Source of the DNA: Candidatus Flexifilum affinis
GTDB lineage: Bacteria; Chloroflexota; Anaerolineae; Aggregatilineales; Phototrophicaceae
Length of the DNA stretch: 64,000 bases
Direction of reading: 5' to 3'
Assembly (NCBI GenBank): GCA_016713325.1
Contig: JADJPJ010000004.1
Location: forward strand, 372,001-436,000
Position numbers and translations under genes: made by a program. This document shows positions 43,783 through 52,553 of the stretch, piece by piece (position 1 is the stretch's first letter; each line of letters begins with the position of its first letter). The notes under the pieces were generated by a model. It searched no databases, was not told the DNA's origin, and was given only the letters and a program-made list of their open reading frames with translations.

Positions 43783-44532
43783 ATGGGGATGCCCGCAAAA
43801 GAACTTCGGGGGCAGGTGGCGATTCTGACGGGCGCGGCGCAGGGCTTGGGACGCGCGATCGCCCGCGCGTATGGCCAGCGCGGCATGAAGGTTGCGCTGA
43901 TCGACATCCTGGCGGACAAGCTTGAAGCGACCGCTGACGAGGTACGATCTCTGGGGGGCGAGGCGCTGGCTTTGCCCACGGATCTGAGCGTCGCCGATGC
44001 GACACAGCGTGCCGTAGAAGAGGCCATCGCCAAACTCGGTGCGCCGCGCGTCCTGGTCCACAATGCCGCCCTGCTCAAACAGCGGTCCATGCTGGAGATC
44101 AGCCTGTCGCAGTGGCGGCTTGAGCTGGACATCATCCTGCAAGCGGCGTTCATCCTCAGCAAGGGGGTGTGGCCGGCGATGATCGACGCGGGAGGCGGCA
44201 GCATTGTCTACGTGTCTTCCGGCTCCGGCATCAAGGGATTCCCGGCCGAAGTCGCCTACTGCCCTGGCAAGCACGGTCAGGAAGGGCTGATGAAAGTCCT
44301 GGCGATCGAGGGTCAGCCGTACAACATTGCGGTCAATACGATCACGCCCGGCGTCGCCATCCACACGCCGATGTCTGAGGAAAACTACACCGAGGAACAC
44401 AAACGCGACTGGGTGGACCCGGCGCTGCTCGCGCCGGCCTTCGTCTATCTGGCCGGCGTTGGCGTGGCAGAGGTCACCGGCGAACGCCTGAACGCCTGGG
44501 AGCTGGCGCAGCGAGTCGGCTCAGAGGGATAG
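43783..44532 (+). CDS. SDR-family oxidoreductase
   Basis: A 249-residue classical SDR. TGAAQGLGRAIARAY at about 16-30 binds the cofactor, NAA (HNAALLK) is at about 90, VSSGSG holds the catalytic Ser, and AYCPGK gives the YxxxK pair. In place of the common NxxG it continues with AVNTITPGV. So, unlike the SDR at 18193, it should be active. GGGAG precedes the ATG at 43783; an in-frame ATG at 43789 has better spacing. It ends the plus arm and converges on the kinase gene. Confidence 0.85.
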   Translation: MGMPAKELRGQVAILTGAAQGLGRAIARAYGQRGMKVALIDILADKLEATADEVRSLGGEALALPTDLSVADATQRAVEEAIAKLGAPRVLVHNAALLKQRSMLEISLSQWRLELDIILQAAFILSKGVWPAMIDAGGGSIVYVSSGSGIKGFPAEVAYCPGKHGQEGLMKVLAIEGQPYNIAVNTITPGVAIHTPMSEENYTEEHKRDWVDPALLAPAFVYLAGVGVAEVTGERLNAWELAQRVGSEG

Positions 44533-44554
44533 GCCAACTCGCTGCGGGTGCTGC

Positions 44555-45727
44555 TCAGGAGTGCGCCTGATCCGTCAGAAGGGGCAGGAAGACCCGAAAA
44601 GTCGTCCCCTGCCCCAGGATGCTCTCGACCTCGATACGCCCGCCGTGCAGTTCGACAATGTACTTGACAATAGCCAGACCCAGGCCGCTGCCGGTGTGAG
44701 GCGACATGCGGCGGGCCGCATCGACGCGGTAGAAGCGGTCGAAGATGTGCGGCAGATCCTCGGGCGCGATGCCGATCCCGGTGTCTGCGAGAGCGAAGAC
44801 GACCTCCTGATCCTGAAATGCCGTGCTGGCCGCGATGCTGCCCCCCTCCGGCGTATACAGGACGGCGTTGTCGACCAGCTTGCGAACCATCACCCCCAGC
44901 TCGGCGGCGCTGCCGCGTAAAGTGGCGGAGCGAGGCGAGCGCGTCAGGGTGAGAGTGATCGATTTCTGCCGGGCAGCGTCCTGGTGGGCTTCAATGGCCT
45001 CGATGAGCAGCCGGTCGAACAGCACTTCCTCCGGGCCCAGAGTATTGATGTCGTCGAGTCGGGCCATCTCCAGCATGTCCTGAATGATATGTTCCAGATG
45101 GGTTTTGTGCTGGGCGAGCAGGTCGCAGCGCTCTGCCATCTTTCGCGAGATGTCGTACACGACGTTCGCGTCAACGCCGCGGCCTGGCTTCTGGGAGTTC
45201 TCCTCCAGTTGTTTCGCATACCGGTTGAGCAGGTAAAGCGAGGTTCCGAAGGCCGTCAGCGGCGTGCGCAGGTCGTGGGAGGCGTCATGGATGAACTTCT
45301 GGAGCGCTTCGCGGCGGATGCGTTCCTTCAGCATTTCACCCGCCTGCCGCTCGATCTCCCGGTGATGGATGGTATTCTCGACGACGATGGGCAGCAGGGT
45401 CAGATAGCTGCGCTGACTGTCCTTCGTCAGATAGTCCGAGGCGCCGGCTTTCATGGCGGCGACGGCCACGGTCTCGTTGCCTGCGCCGGTGACGATGATG
45501 GCCGGCGTGTCTTCTCGAATCTTCAGAATGTCAAACGCCGTCCCATCGCCCAGATGAAAGTCGGCGATGATGATGTCGAAGTGTTGCCGGCTCAGCAGTT
45601 CTGTCGCGGCGGCCACCGAGACGGCAATGGTGTAGGCATAGTCGAGATGCTCTTCTTTGACCAGATAGCGGAAAGCCATCTGGTCGATCTCGTCGTCTTC
45701 GATGAACAATACTGACAAAGTGGACAT
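44555..45727 (-). CDS. Receiver-histidine kinase hybrid
   Basis: About 390 residues. The N-terminal receiver (VLFIEDDEIDQ, IIADFHLGDG with the phospho-Asp, IIVTGAG, YLTKDS with Lys) is joined through a coiled linker to a HisKA domain (FIHDASHDLRTPLTAFG, His about 155) and a HATPase domain (LVDNAVLYTPEGG, DTGIGIAPEDL, GSGLGLAIVKYI). The input thus comes as phosphorylation of the receiver rather than a sensor domain. The ATG at 45727 (MSTLSVLF) is preferred over a GTG five codons upstream. It follows the single-receiver gene by 26 bases. Confidence 0.9.
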   Translation of the reverse strand: MSTLSVLFIEDDEIDQMAFRYLVKEEHLDYAYTIAVSVAAATELLSRQHFDIIIADFHLGDGTAFDILKIREDTPAIIVTGAGNETVAVAAMKAGASDYLTKDSQRSYLTLLPIVVENTIHHREIERQAGEMLKERIRREALQKFIHDASHDLRTPLTAFGTSLYLLNRYAKQLEENSQKPGRGVDANVVYDISRKMAERCDLLAQHKTHLEHIIQDMLEMARLDDINTLGPEEVLFDRLLIEAIEAHQDAARQKSITLTLTRSPRSATLRGSAAELGVMVRKLVDNAVLYTPEGGSIAASTAFQDQEVVFALADTGIGIAPEDLPHIFDRFYRVDAARRMSPHTGSGLGLAIVKYIVELHGGRIEVESILGQGTTFRVFLPLLTDQAHS

Positions 45728-45753
45728 CGTTGCGGGCCTCACCGCAGCAGCGT

Positions 45754-46167
45754 TCAGCCGGCTGTCTCGGCCAGCAACCAGTAGGACTTCACAACCTTGA
45801 TCAATTCCACGAATGGGCCGTATTGGATCGGTTTCACGAAATAGCCCGCTGCCGAAAGCTCAAACGCCTCCCGTCGCTCCTGCTCGTCGCTGGACGAGGT
45901 CAGAATGACGACCGGGATGCTTCGCAGATGGACATCCGCTTTCATTCGACGCAGAAAATCCAGGCCGGACATCCCCGGCAGGTTGAGATCGAGCAGGACC
46001 AGGCCCGGACGCTCGACGTCTTGCCTGTGCAGATAGCTCAGGCCTTCCTGAGCAGTGGCGAAGATCACCCAGGGGTTGGGGACAATGGCGTCGGTAAAGG
46101 CTCGCTCCAGGGTCAGGGCTTCAAGCGAATCGTCTTCGAGTACAAGTATCGTTTGGTGAGGCTTCAT
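45754..46167 (-). CDS. Stand-alone receiver protein (Rcp1-like response regulator)
   Basis: A 137-residue single receiver: ILVLEDDSLEA (acidic pair), LVLLDLNLPGMSG (phospho-Asp), VVILTSSSDEQER (Thr/Ser switch) and GYFVKPIQYGPF (Lys). The long insertion DVERPG and the C-terminal helix match the Rcp1 type that works with phytochrome-like kinases, and it has no output domain. Its start overlaps the kinase stop by four bases (ATGA), so it is very probably the partner of that kinase. Confidence 0.9.
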   Translation of the reverse strand: MKPHQTILVLEDDSLEALTLERAFTDAIVPNPWVIFATAQEGLSYLHRQDVERPGLVLLDLNLPGMSGLDFLRRMKADVHLRSIPVVILTSSSDEQERREAFELSAAGYFVKPIQYGPFVELIKVVKSYWLLAETAG

Positions 46168-47262
46168 GCGTTTTCGCGGTCCATCGAGGCTGGTAGAGTG
46201 AAATAGAAGGTCGTCCCTGTGCCGACTACCGATTCTAGCCAGAGTCGGCCATTCGCGTGCTCCACGATACGCTTGGCCAGGGCCAGTCCGACTCCGGTGC
46301 TTTCAACCTGATCTTTCGGGATCAGGGTTTGAAACAACTGAAAAATGCGTTCGTAGTGTTCCGGCGCGATGCCGCTACCGTTGTCGCGCACATAAAACTG
46401 CCACACGTCCGCCATCTGAGCACAGCCGATGTGGATTTCGCCCAGCGGTTTATCCATGAACTTCACTGCGTTGTCAATCAGGTTCTGAAACACCTGGCGA
46501 ATGCGCACTGCATTGATGGTCAGGGTTGGCAGGGGGTTTTCAATGGTCACCCTGAATCCTTCAGCCGGGACAATATCCTGCACCAGTTCGCTGACCAGTC
46601 GGTTCACGTCGACGGGAATGCGCCGCTCGCTCTCCCGACCGATTCGCGAGTACTCCAGTACGCCGTCGATCATCTGCTCCATCCGGCGGACGCGTCCCAT
46701 CAGCAGCTTGACCAGCGTCCCGCCTTCCTCGTCGAGCTGCTCGCTGTGGCGTGACAGCAGCCAGGTCGCGACCGAGCTGACTCCTCGAAGCGGGGCGCGC
46801 AGATCGTGCGAGATGATATAGGCAAAGTCTTTCAGATCCTGATTCGCGGCCTGGAGCTGGGTGAGCATCTTCTGGCGCTGCTCTTCCGCCGCCCGCCGGT
46901 CGGTGACATCGCGGCTGATGCCCATGATCTGTGTTACCGCGCCATCTTTGCCGCGCTCGAATGCCATCTCGCGGACATTCCGCCAGACGAGCTGCTTGTC
47001 CTTCATCATCCAGCGATACTCGGTTTCGATCACTTCGTCATCCTGGATCGTCGCGTAGCGGTTGCCGTATGACTGCTCAAGCGCATAGTCGTCAGGGTGC
47101 ATCACCTGCGCCAGGTAGTCGGCAGGGAGCGGCTGTGGCAGTTCGTCAACAGAATAGCCGAAAAGCGTCTGAAAACTGCGATTGGCGTACACAATGCGCT
47201 GCTGGGCCACATCGAAGAGATAGAGCATATCTGGCGTGAGGTGTGCGATCTCGTTCGAGAAT
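46164..47262 (-). CDS. 7TM-PAS histidine kinase, C-terminal part after frameshifts
   Basis: This part starts in a PAS domain (FSNEIAHLTPDMLYLFDV, then FGYSVDELPQPL and a PAC tail MGISRDVTDRRAAEEQ), followed by a phytochrome-type HisKA (FAYIISHDLRAPLRGVSS) and HATPase (NLIDNAVKF, DNGSGIAPEHYERIF, STGVGLALAKRIVEH). The frame is open to 47420 but is homologous only from about 47262. The 47262-47371 stretch continues the protein in another frame (SMPLRLDDGTVIWTGIHLDI, a PAC motif), and the N-terminal part lies in a third. Two one-base shifts therefore separate the pieces. Confidence 0.75.
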
Positions 47263-47344
47263 CCGGCGCTGGCGTTCGAGTTCGATTTCGGCCTCTTTTT
47301 GAGCGGTGATATCCAGATGGATGCCCGTCCAGATGACCGTGCCG

Positions 47345-49087
47345 TCATCGAGTCGCAAGGGCATAGACTCGGAGTCGAGCCCAGGAGATCTGGCTGTTGA
47401 TGATCGTACGTCCCTCCCACTGCAACGGAGCGAGAGAACGCGCTGACTCGTCATGACCGGCGCACGTCAAGGGCAGATCTTCGGGGTGGATCTGGGAATA
47501 CAGCGCTGACGTATCTTCCATGATGGCTTCGGGTTCGAGTCCGACATATTTGCGTGCGGTCGGACTGACATAATCGAAGCTGTAGCGGCCATCGGGGCTG
47601 CGCCTCAGCAGATAGACCATCGCGGGAAGGTTCTGGACCAACTGATCGTAGCGGCGGTTGCTTTCGATCAGCGCCTCTTCGATGTATTTGCGCTGGCTGA
47701 TATCCCGCGCAACCGTCAGCACATGCTCCGTTTCGCCATTCCGATCGCAGATAGGGGTCACCTGAACCTCCGACCAGTAATGGCTGCCGTCCTTTCGCAT
47801 CAAGCGAATTTCCGCACTGTGAGTCCCTTTGCCTTCGACGATTGCATGCAAGTAGAGCGCTTCACTCGCCTGCCGATCGGGCTGATACGTGAGGCCGGCA
47901 ATCTCTTCAATGGACATCGCCATAAGTTCCGCCGGAGTATAACCGGACATTGAGATACAGGATGGGCTGGCGTAGAGAAAGCTGGTGTCGAGCGCATTGA
48001 GCAGAATCAGGTCGCTGCTGTTTTCCGCCAGAAGACGGTACATTTCTTCCGACTTCTGAAGTTCTTCGGCGGTGCGCTTCGGCTCGGTGATGTCCCGGAG
48101 GACGAGCGCCTTCCCCACTGACCGACCGTTCGACAGCCGCAGCGGCGAGATACGCACGTCGAAGTGCCGGCTGGAGAGACAAATCTCGAAGGGGGTCTCA
48201 CGCTCAAGGGGTAACGGATCGGACAAACCATGCCGGGCAAGCACCTCGCTGAGCGGCTGGTGCAGAAGGGGATCGCCGTTCTCCAGCAGCTGTCTTGCCG
48301 CCAGATTCCACTGGATGACTTCATTCTTGTCACTGAGAACAATCACGGCATCCTGAAAACTGGCGAAGACGGTGTTCTGCGCCTCGGTGACAAGATCGAA
48401 GAGACGATGGCGAAAGATGCCCCACGCATAGATGATCATTCCTGCGCTGATGCCCAGCGGCGTTGGATTCAGGGGCAGCGAGTTCCCCAGCAGCGTGGGG
48501 AGTGACGACGGCGCCAGAACGACGAGCGTGCCAAGCGCGATCCACAGCATGGGCAGGTGCTGACCAAAGCGAGCGTTGACGACGGCGCTGATGAGCAGGT
48601 ACAGCGCGATGCCAAACAGGATGTAGCTCTGAGCGACATGCACCTGGAACCACGGCCCAAAACGAGATAACTCGACCGTCAGGAAGCTGAACTTTCCGAC
48701 CGACCATTCCGCAAAGAACCAGGGGACGACGCGATCGCTCCAGAGGATGACCTGGGTCAGGAAGGGAATGATCAGCATCGCCGGGATCACGAGGCGAGGG
48801 TAGGCAAGCGTTCGACCCGTGTATGCCAGGATGAAGAGCAAGAGCAGCACTGGCGAAAGGCTGATCCCCAGAAAGCGTAGACGCGCCCAAAGGAAAGCGG
48901 ACTCCGGCGTCTGGCTGATCGACAGCACGGCAAAGGTGCCCTGTGTGAGCGCAAGCGCCAGGATGGTCAGCAGGAACAGCTTTGTTCCCGGCAGATGCCA
49001 TAGGCGCTGCATGTAAAACGCCAACATCAAGACGACGCCCAGGCTGAACAGAATGAGCACGTAATAGATGACGGCTGAGATGATCAT
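47345..49087 (-). CDS. 7TM-PAS histidine kinase, N-terminal part before frameshifts
   Basis: Residues 1-220 are seven hydrophobic helices of the HisKA 7TM type (MIISAVIYYVLILFSLGV... SAGMIIYAWGIFRHRLFDLV). Then come three PAS domains (VFASFQDAVIVL, LLAENSSDLILLNALD, LVQNLPAMVYLL), with PAC motifs after the first two (LVLRDITEPK, TVARDISQRKYIEEAL). The third PAS is cut at INSQISWARL; removal of one C near 47371 restores ESMPLRLDDG in the next frame. Whole gene 46164-49087, about 970 residues. It lies six bases after the GH9-like gene. Confidence 0.75.
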   Translation of the reverse strand: MIISAVIYYVLILFSLGVVLMLAFYMQRLWHLPGTKLFLLTILALALTQGTFAVLSISQTPESAFLWARLRFLGISLSPVLLLLFILAYTGRTLAYPRLVIPAMLIIPFLTQVILWSDRVVPWFFAEWSVGKFSFLTVELSRFGPWFQVHVAQSYILFGIALYLLISAVVNARFGQHLPMLWIALGTLVVLAPSSLPTLLGNSLPLNPTPLGISAGMIIYAWGIFRHRLFDLVTEAQNTVFASFQDAVIVLSDKNEVIQWNLAARQLLENGDPLLHQPLSEVLARHGLSDPLPLERETPFEICLSSRHFDVRISPLRLSNGRSVGKALVLRDITEPKRTAEELQKSEEMYRLLAENSSDLILLNALDTSFLYASPSCISMSGYTPAELMAMSIEEIAGLTYQPDRQASEALYLHAIVEGKGTHSAEIRLMRKDGSHYWSEVQVTPICDRNGETEHVLTVARDISQRKYIEEALIESNRRYDQLVQNLPAMVYLLRRSPDGRYSFDYVSPTARKYVGLEPEAIMEDTSALYSQIHPEDLPLTCAGHDESARSLAPLQWEGRTIINSQISWARLRVYALATR

Positions 49088-49093
49088 CTCTGA

Positions 49094-49995
49094 CTACGCT
49101 TCCTCGATGGCCCAGGTCATCACCTGACGGAGGTACGTCAGGCCGCTTACCCAGCCGCCGGCATGCGGAATCCAGTCCTCGTCGGAATAGCGCCAGGGGC
49201 CGTCGTTCTCGGCGGTAGGCTCGACTTCCATGTGAAACTGACGGTTGGTGCAGAAGCCGTTGCCAATGCTGCCGACGATCTTCGACCAGGTCTTGACCGA
49301 CCTCTCGCCGATGCCGTGGATATGGCTGTAGGGCAGCGCCTGGCCCGCCGGCACGTCTTCGCGCCAGATGACACTGCCCTCGAAGACATCGTCGGTGATG
49401 CCGCTGTTCAGGCCGGCTACCCATTGCAGGTTGCCAACGGCGATTTCGCGGAACTGCCGGTCATCCAGGAACATTTCCAGGAAGATGGCCGTTGTCGCCG
49501 CGTAGCCATAGCAGACGTTGAAGCCGTGCCACGGCCCACAGAAGGTGAGCACCCCCTGTCCGGCGTAATCCCCCTGGGGCAGCAGCAGAAACGGATTCTT
49601 GCGGCAGGCCGGCAGGAAGTAGCCATAGGCAAAATCGCGGATGGCCCCCCGCCAGAGCGGGGCGTCGGCATGGTCCGGCAGCACGTTGCAGAGTTCGATC
49701 AACGGCACGATATAGTGGCTGAACATCATGCCGGTATCGTGCCCGACGTGATGGTGGATGAAGGCTTTTTCGGTAAACAGCCGGTCGGCAAAGGCAAAGA
49801 AGTGCCCGTACAAGCCACTTTCGGACTCGCCCTGCTTGACCTGGCGGTGCAGGATCTCGCGAGCGTGGTCGGCAGCTTCGTTCAGGTACTGCGGCCGGCC
49901 CGAGCGCGCCAGTTCGACGGCGCCCCAGAGCATCATCAGCAGATCGTTGGTCATGAACGAGGCCGGCTGATAGCCTTCAGGCGCGCCGTGCAGCA
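49094..49995 (-). CDS. GH9-like protein, C-terminal part after a frameshift
   Basis: This part continues the catalytic alpha/alpha barrel (LLHGAPEGYQPASFMTNDLLMM... NLQWVAGLNSGITDD, a GH9-type end). The catalytic acid is expected near the C terminus, where SDEDWIPHAGGWVSGL is the best candidate. The frame is open upstream to 50374, but that stretch is a shadow of the other frame. One missing C in the five-C run at 49996-50000 (minus strand) explains the break: NFSP then continues LLHGAPEG. True gene then 49094-50787. Confidence 0.65.
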
Positions 49996-50787
49996 GGGGG
50001 AGAAGTTGGGCAATTGCCCGGGCGCGCAGCGTCGCGTGAGGTACTCGTAGCTGGCGACGGCGCGGCGCAGATAGTCGTTGCTGCGTTCGGCATCGACCTC
50101 GTACAGATAGCGGGCGGCGCGGGCCAGCGCCACCACGGCCTGTCCATGATCCTGCGGGATGGCCCACGCCGATTCCGGCAGTTCGTGGATGAGCGCTCCG
50201 GGTGGCAGGCCGAGATCGGCGGCGCGCTTCTGGCAGAGGACCAGGAAGTCGCAGCCGTGCATGATCTGCTGGGCGAGCCGCTGTGCGTCGGCGCGACCCA
50301 GCCACTCGAAGCCGATATAGATCAGGTCGAGCAGACCGATCAGCGCGGCGGAATGGCTGCTGGCTTCCCGCCAACCGGCGCCGCAGTCCTTCCAGCCATT
50401 GCCAAAGCGAGCGCGTTCGGCACGCGCTTCAAACTGATCGATGCCCACCGGTCGAACGGCGGCATCCCAGAGCCGGTACCGACCGACGACGAACGGTGAG
50501 GACGCGATCGTCTCGATCCCTGCCGCTTCCAGCGCCAGTCGGTAGCTGCCGGGCTGCTTCAGCTCGGAGAAGTCGGCGATCCACCAGTGACTGCGCCAGC
50601 ATTCCCCCCAGTACATGAGCGGCGCCTGGAGGACGACAGCCCCGCTCTCCGCATCGTGCAGGGAAAAGGTCGCGTCCGCCGGCCACGCATCGGCGCTCGG
50701 GCCGCGGTAGATGGCGCGCATGGGAGCGCTCAGATCGTAACCGATCTGCGAGACGAGCAAGCCGGAGACAGGCGGAATCGTGAGCAT
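49951..50787 (-). CDS. GH9-like protein, N-terminal part (CelD_N-type Ig domain and barrel start)
   Basis: Residues 1-95 form the Ig-like N domain of GH9 (LLVSQIGYDLSAPMRAIYRG, DFSELKQPGSYRLALE). The catalytic barrel then starts, but where GH9 cellulases have DAGD this protein has GWKDCGAGWREASS, so the usual catalytic aspartates are altered. There is no signal peptide. It may therefore act inside the cell on an oligosaccharide or not be a glucanase. The ATG at 50787 follows GAAAGG; about 14 codons upstream are also open. The frame goes wrong at the C run at 49996-50000. Confidence 0.65.
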   Translation of the reverse strand: MLTIPPVSGLLVSQIGYDLSAPMRAIYRGPSADAWPADATFSLHDAESGAVVLQAPLMYWGECWRSHWWIADFSELKQPGSYRLALEAAGIETIASSPFVVGRYRLWDAAVRPVGIDQFEARAERARFGNGWKDCGAGWREASSHSAALIGLLDLIYIGFEWLGRADAQRLAQQIMHGCDFLVLCQKRAADLGLPPGALIHELPESAWAIPQDHGQAVVALARAARYLYEVDAERSNDYLRRAVASYEYLTRRCAPGQLPNFSPCCTARLKAISRPRS

Positions 50788-50965
50788 GAGGAGGAGCCTT
50801 TCGGAACTGCAGATGACGCGCCAGATGACCATTCGGCGCGGCGCTGTCCTGTGACAACAGCCTTGTGTTCATTATAGGGCCGGCGGACGGGAAGTGCGTG
50901 GATCAAGTTCAGGGAGCCAATCGGATGAACAGTGGGATTGCTGCTGGCTGGAATTCGGGTCAAAT

Positions 50966-50991
50966 GGCGCTGCCCGCCGGTGGGCAGCGCC
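50966..50991 (-). terminator. Ten-base-pair stem-loop after the M20 dipeptidase
   Basis: GGCGCTGCCC and GGGCAGCGCC form a perfect stem with a six-base loop, 28 bases past the M20 stop; ATTTG follows on the minus strand. A likely terminator with a weak T tract. Confidence 0.55.
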
Positions 50992-51019
50992 TGTCACGAC
51001 CCGTAGGCGAGGCGAGGGA

Positions 51020-52399
51020 TTACAGAAGCGCCGCCAGATTGTAGTACAGATGAATGGCTGTATCGATGGCCGCGTAGAAGTCTTCGATGATCACGTACTC
51101 GTTGGGCGAATGGATGTTGCCTCCCGGTCCCAGGCCCAGGTGTGTCATGGGGATTCCCAGTTCACGCTGGAACATCCCGGCGATCGGGATGGAACCGCCG
51201 CTGCGTTCGAGAAGCGCGCGCTTGCCCAGGACCGACTCCAGCGCCTGCTGCACCGCTTCGACGCCCGGACCCTCGAACTCGCCACGGAAGGGGTGTCCCT
51301 GCACCACCACCTTCACGTCGATGTGGGCAGTCTCGCTGGCGAAGCCCATGACGTAGTCTTTGAACAGCGCGGCGATCTCGGCCGGGTCCTGGTCGCTGAC
51401 CAGCCGCATCGTCACCTTGAAGCCCGCCTGAGAGGGAAGGACGGTCTTCATGCCCGGTCCCTGGTAGCCGCCCCACATGCCATTGACTTCCAGCGTCGGC
51501 AGGGCGGTGGCCCGCACGGGGACCGGCGCGACCGAGTCGCCCCAGAAGTGGCCGGTGCCGGCGTTCTTGTTGTACTGGCCACTGGTACGCGTCCAGGTGT
51601 CCTTCAGGGTGGTCAGTTCGCCGTCTCCCAGGGCCTGCACGGCGTCGTAAAAGCCTGGAATGGCGATTCGTCCCTGTGCGTCGTGGAAGGAGCCGATGAT
51701 CCTGCCGGCCACATGCAGCGGGTTTTCGACCACGCCGCCGTAGACGCCGGAGTGCAGATCATGGTCGGGGCCGTTGATCACCACTTCGACCCCGGCGATG
51801 CCGCGCCCGCTGTAAGTGATCGTGGGCAGATTACGCTCGAATTCGCCATCACACAGCAGGAACAGGTCGGCCTGAAGCAGTTCCTTGTTGGCGGCGACGA
51901 AGGGGGCCATGTTGGGCGAACCGGACTCCTCTTCGCCTTCGAAGAACAACTTGACGTTGACCGGCAGCTTGCCGTCGACGGCGAGGATCGACTCCAGCGC
52001 CTTGAGGTTGGCCCAGACGCCGGCTTTGTCGTCTTCCGAGCCGCGCGCGTACAGCCTGCCCTCGCGCATGGTTGGCTCGAAGGGCGGCGTCACCCATAGA
52101 TCGAGCGGATCGACGGGCTGGACGGCGTAGTGAGCATAGATCAGGACGGTGGGTTTGTCCGACCCTGCTTCCAGCCAATCCCCGTAGACCACCGGGTGGC
52201 CGTCGGTGGGGATGACGCGGCAGTTCTTGAAGCCGATGCGGGACATTTCGGCGGCGGTCCATTCGGCGCAGCGCTGCACCTCCGCCTTGTAGGTCGGATC
52301 GGTGCTGACGGACGGGATGCGCAGCATTTCCACGAAGCCCGCCATGGTGGAGTCGCGGTGGGCGCGGGCGTGTTCAATCGCCTGTTGAGCAGATGTCAT
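51020..52399 (-). CDS. M20-family dipeptidase (CNDP/PepV-like) with a changed HxD motif
   Basis: A 459-residue protein of the CNDP/dipeptidase branch of M20: IRIPSVSTDP-like LRIPSVSTDP, GRGSEDDKAG-like ARGSEDDKAG, FEGEEESGSP (catalytic and ligand Glu), and a final GNIHSPNEY with His and Glu. The first zinc motif reads YAHYAVQP, so the Asp after the His (family HYDVQP) is Ala92; the codon is GCC instead of GAC. This Asp tunes the active site, so activity may be reduced or changed. It stands apart from its neighbours and has a hairpin terminator. Confidence 0.85.
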   Translation of the reverse strand: MTSAQQAIEHARAHRDSTMAGFVEMLRIPSVSTDPTYKAEVQRCAEWTAAEMSRIGFKNCRVIPTDGHPVVYGDWLEAGSDKPTVLIYAHYAVQPVDPLDLWVTPPFEPTMREGRLYARGSEDDKAGVWANLKALESILAVDGKLPVNVKLFFEGEEESGSPNMAPFVAANKELLQADLFLLCDGEFERNLPTITYSGRGIAGVEVVINGPDHDLHSGVYGGVVENPLHVAGRIIGSFHDAQGRIAIPGFYDAVQALGDGELTTLKDTWTRTSGQYNKNAGTGHFWGDSVAPVPVRATALPTLEVNGMWGGYQGPGMKTVLPSQAGFKVTMRLVSDQDPAEIAALFKDYVMGFASETAHIDVKVVVQGHPFRGEFEGPGVEAVQQALESVLGKRALLERSGGSIPIAGMFQRELGIPMTHLGLGPGGNIHSPNEYVIIEDFYAAIDTAIHLYYNLAALL

Positions 52400-52511
52400 C
52401 GCGTGAGTTCCTCCCTGAGGTTACCCCTCAACTATACCTCAGCGTTGTGCCGTGCGCTTCCCTGTCAGGGGGTGTGCTGTCGCGCAGGCAAGCCTATGTG
52501 GATAGCCCAAC

Positions 52512-52528
52512 GGGTCGCCCCTTACGGA
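52512..52528. repeat. Degenerate piece of the palindromic repeat family
   Basis: CAACGGGTCGCCCCTTACGGAGG resembles the right end of the 10586 element. It lies in the 154-base gap between two minus-strand genes. Confidence 0.3.
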
Positions 52529-52553
52529 GGCATGCACGCATTTTGGGAGCGCT

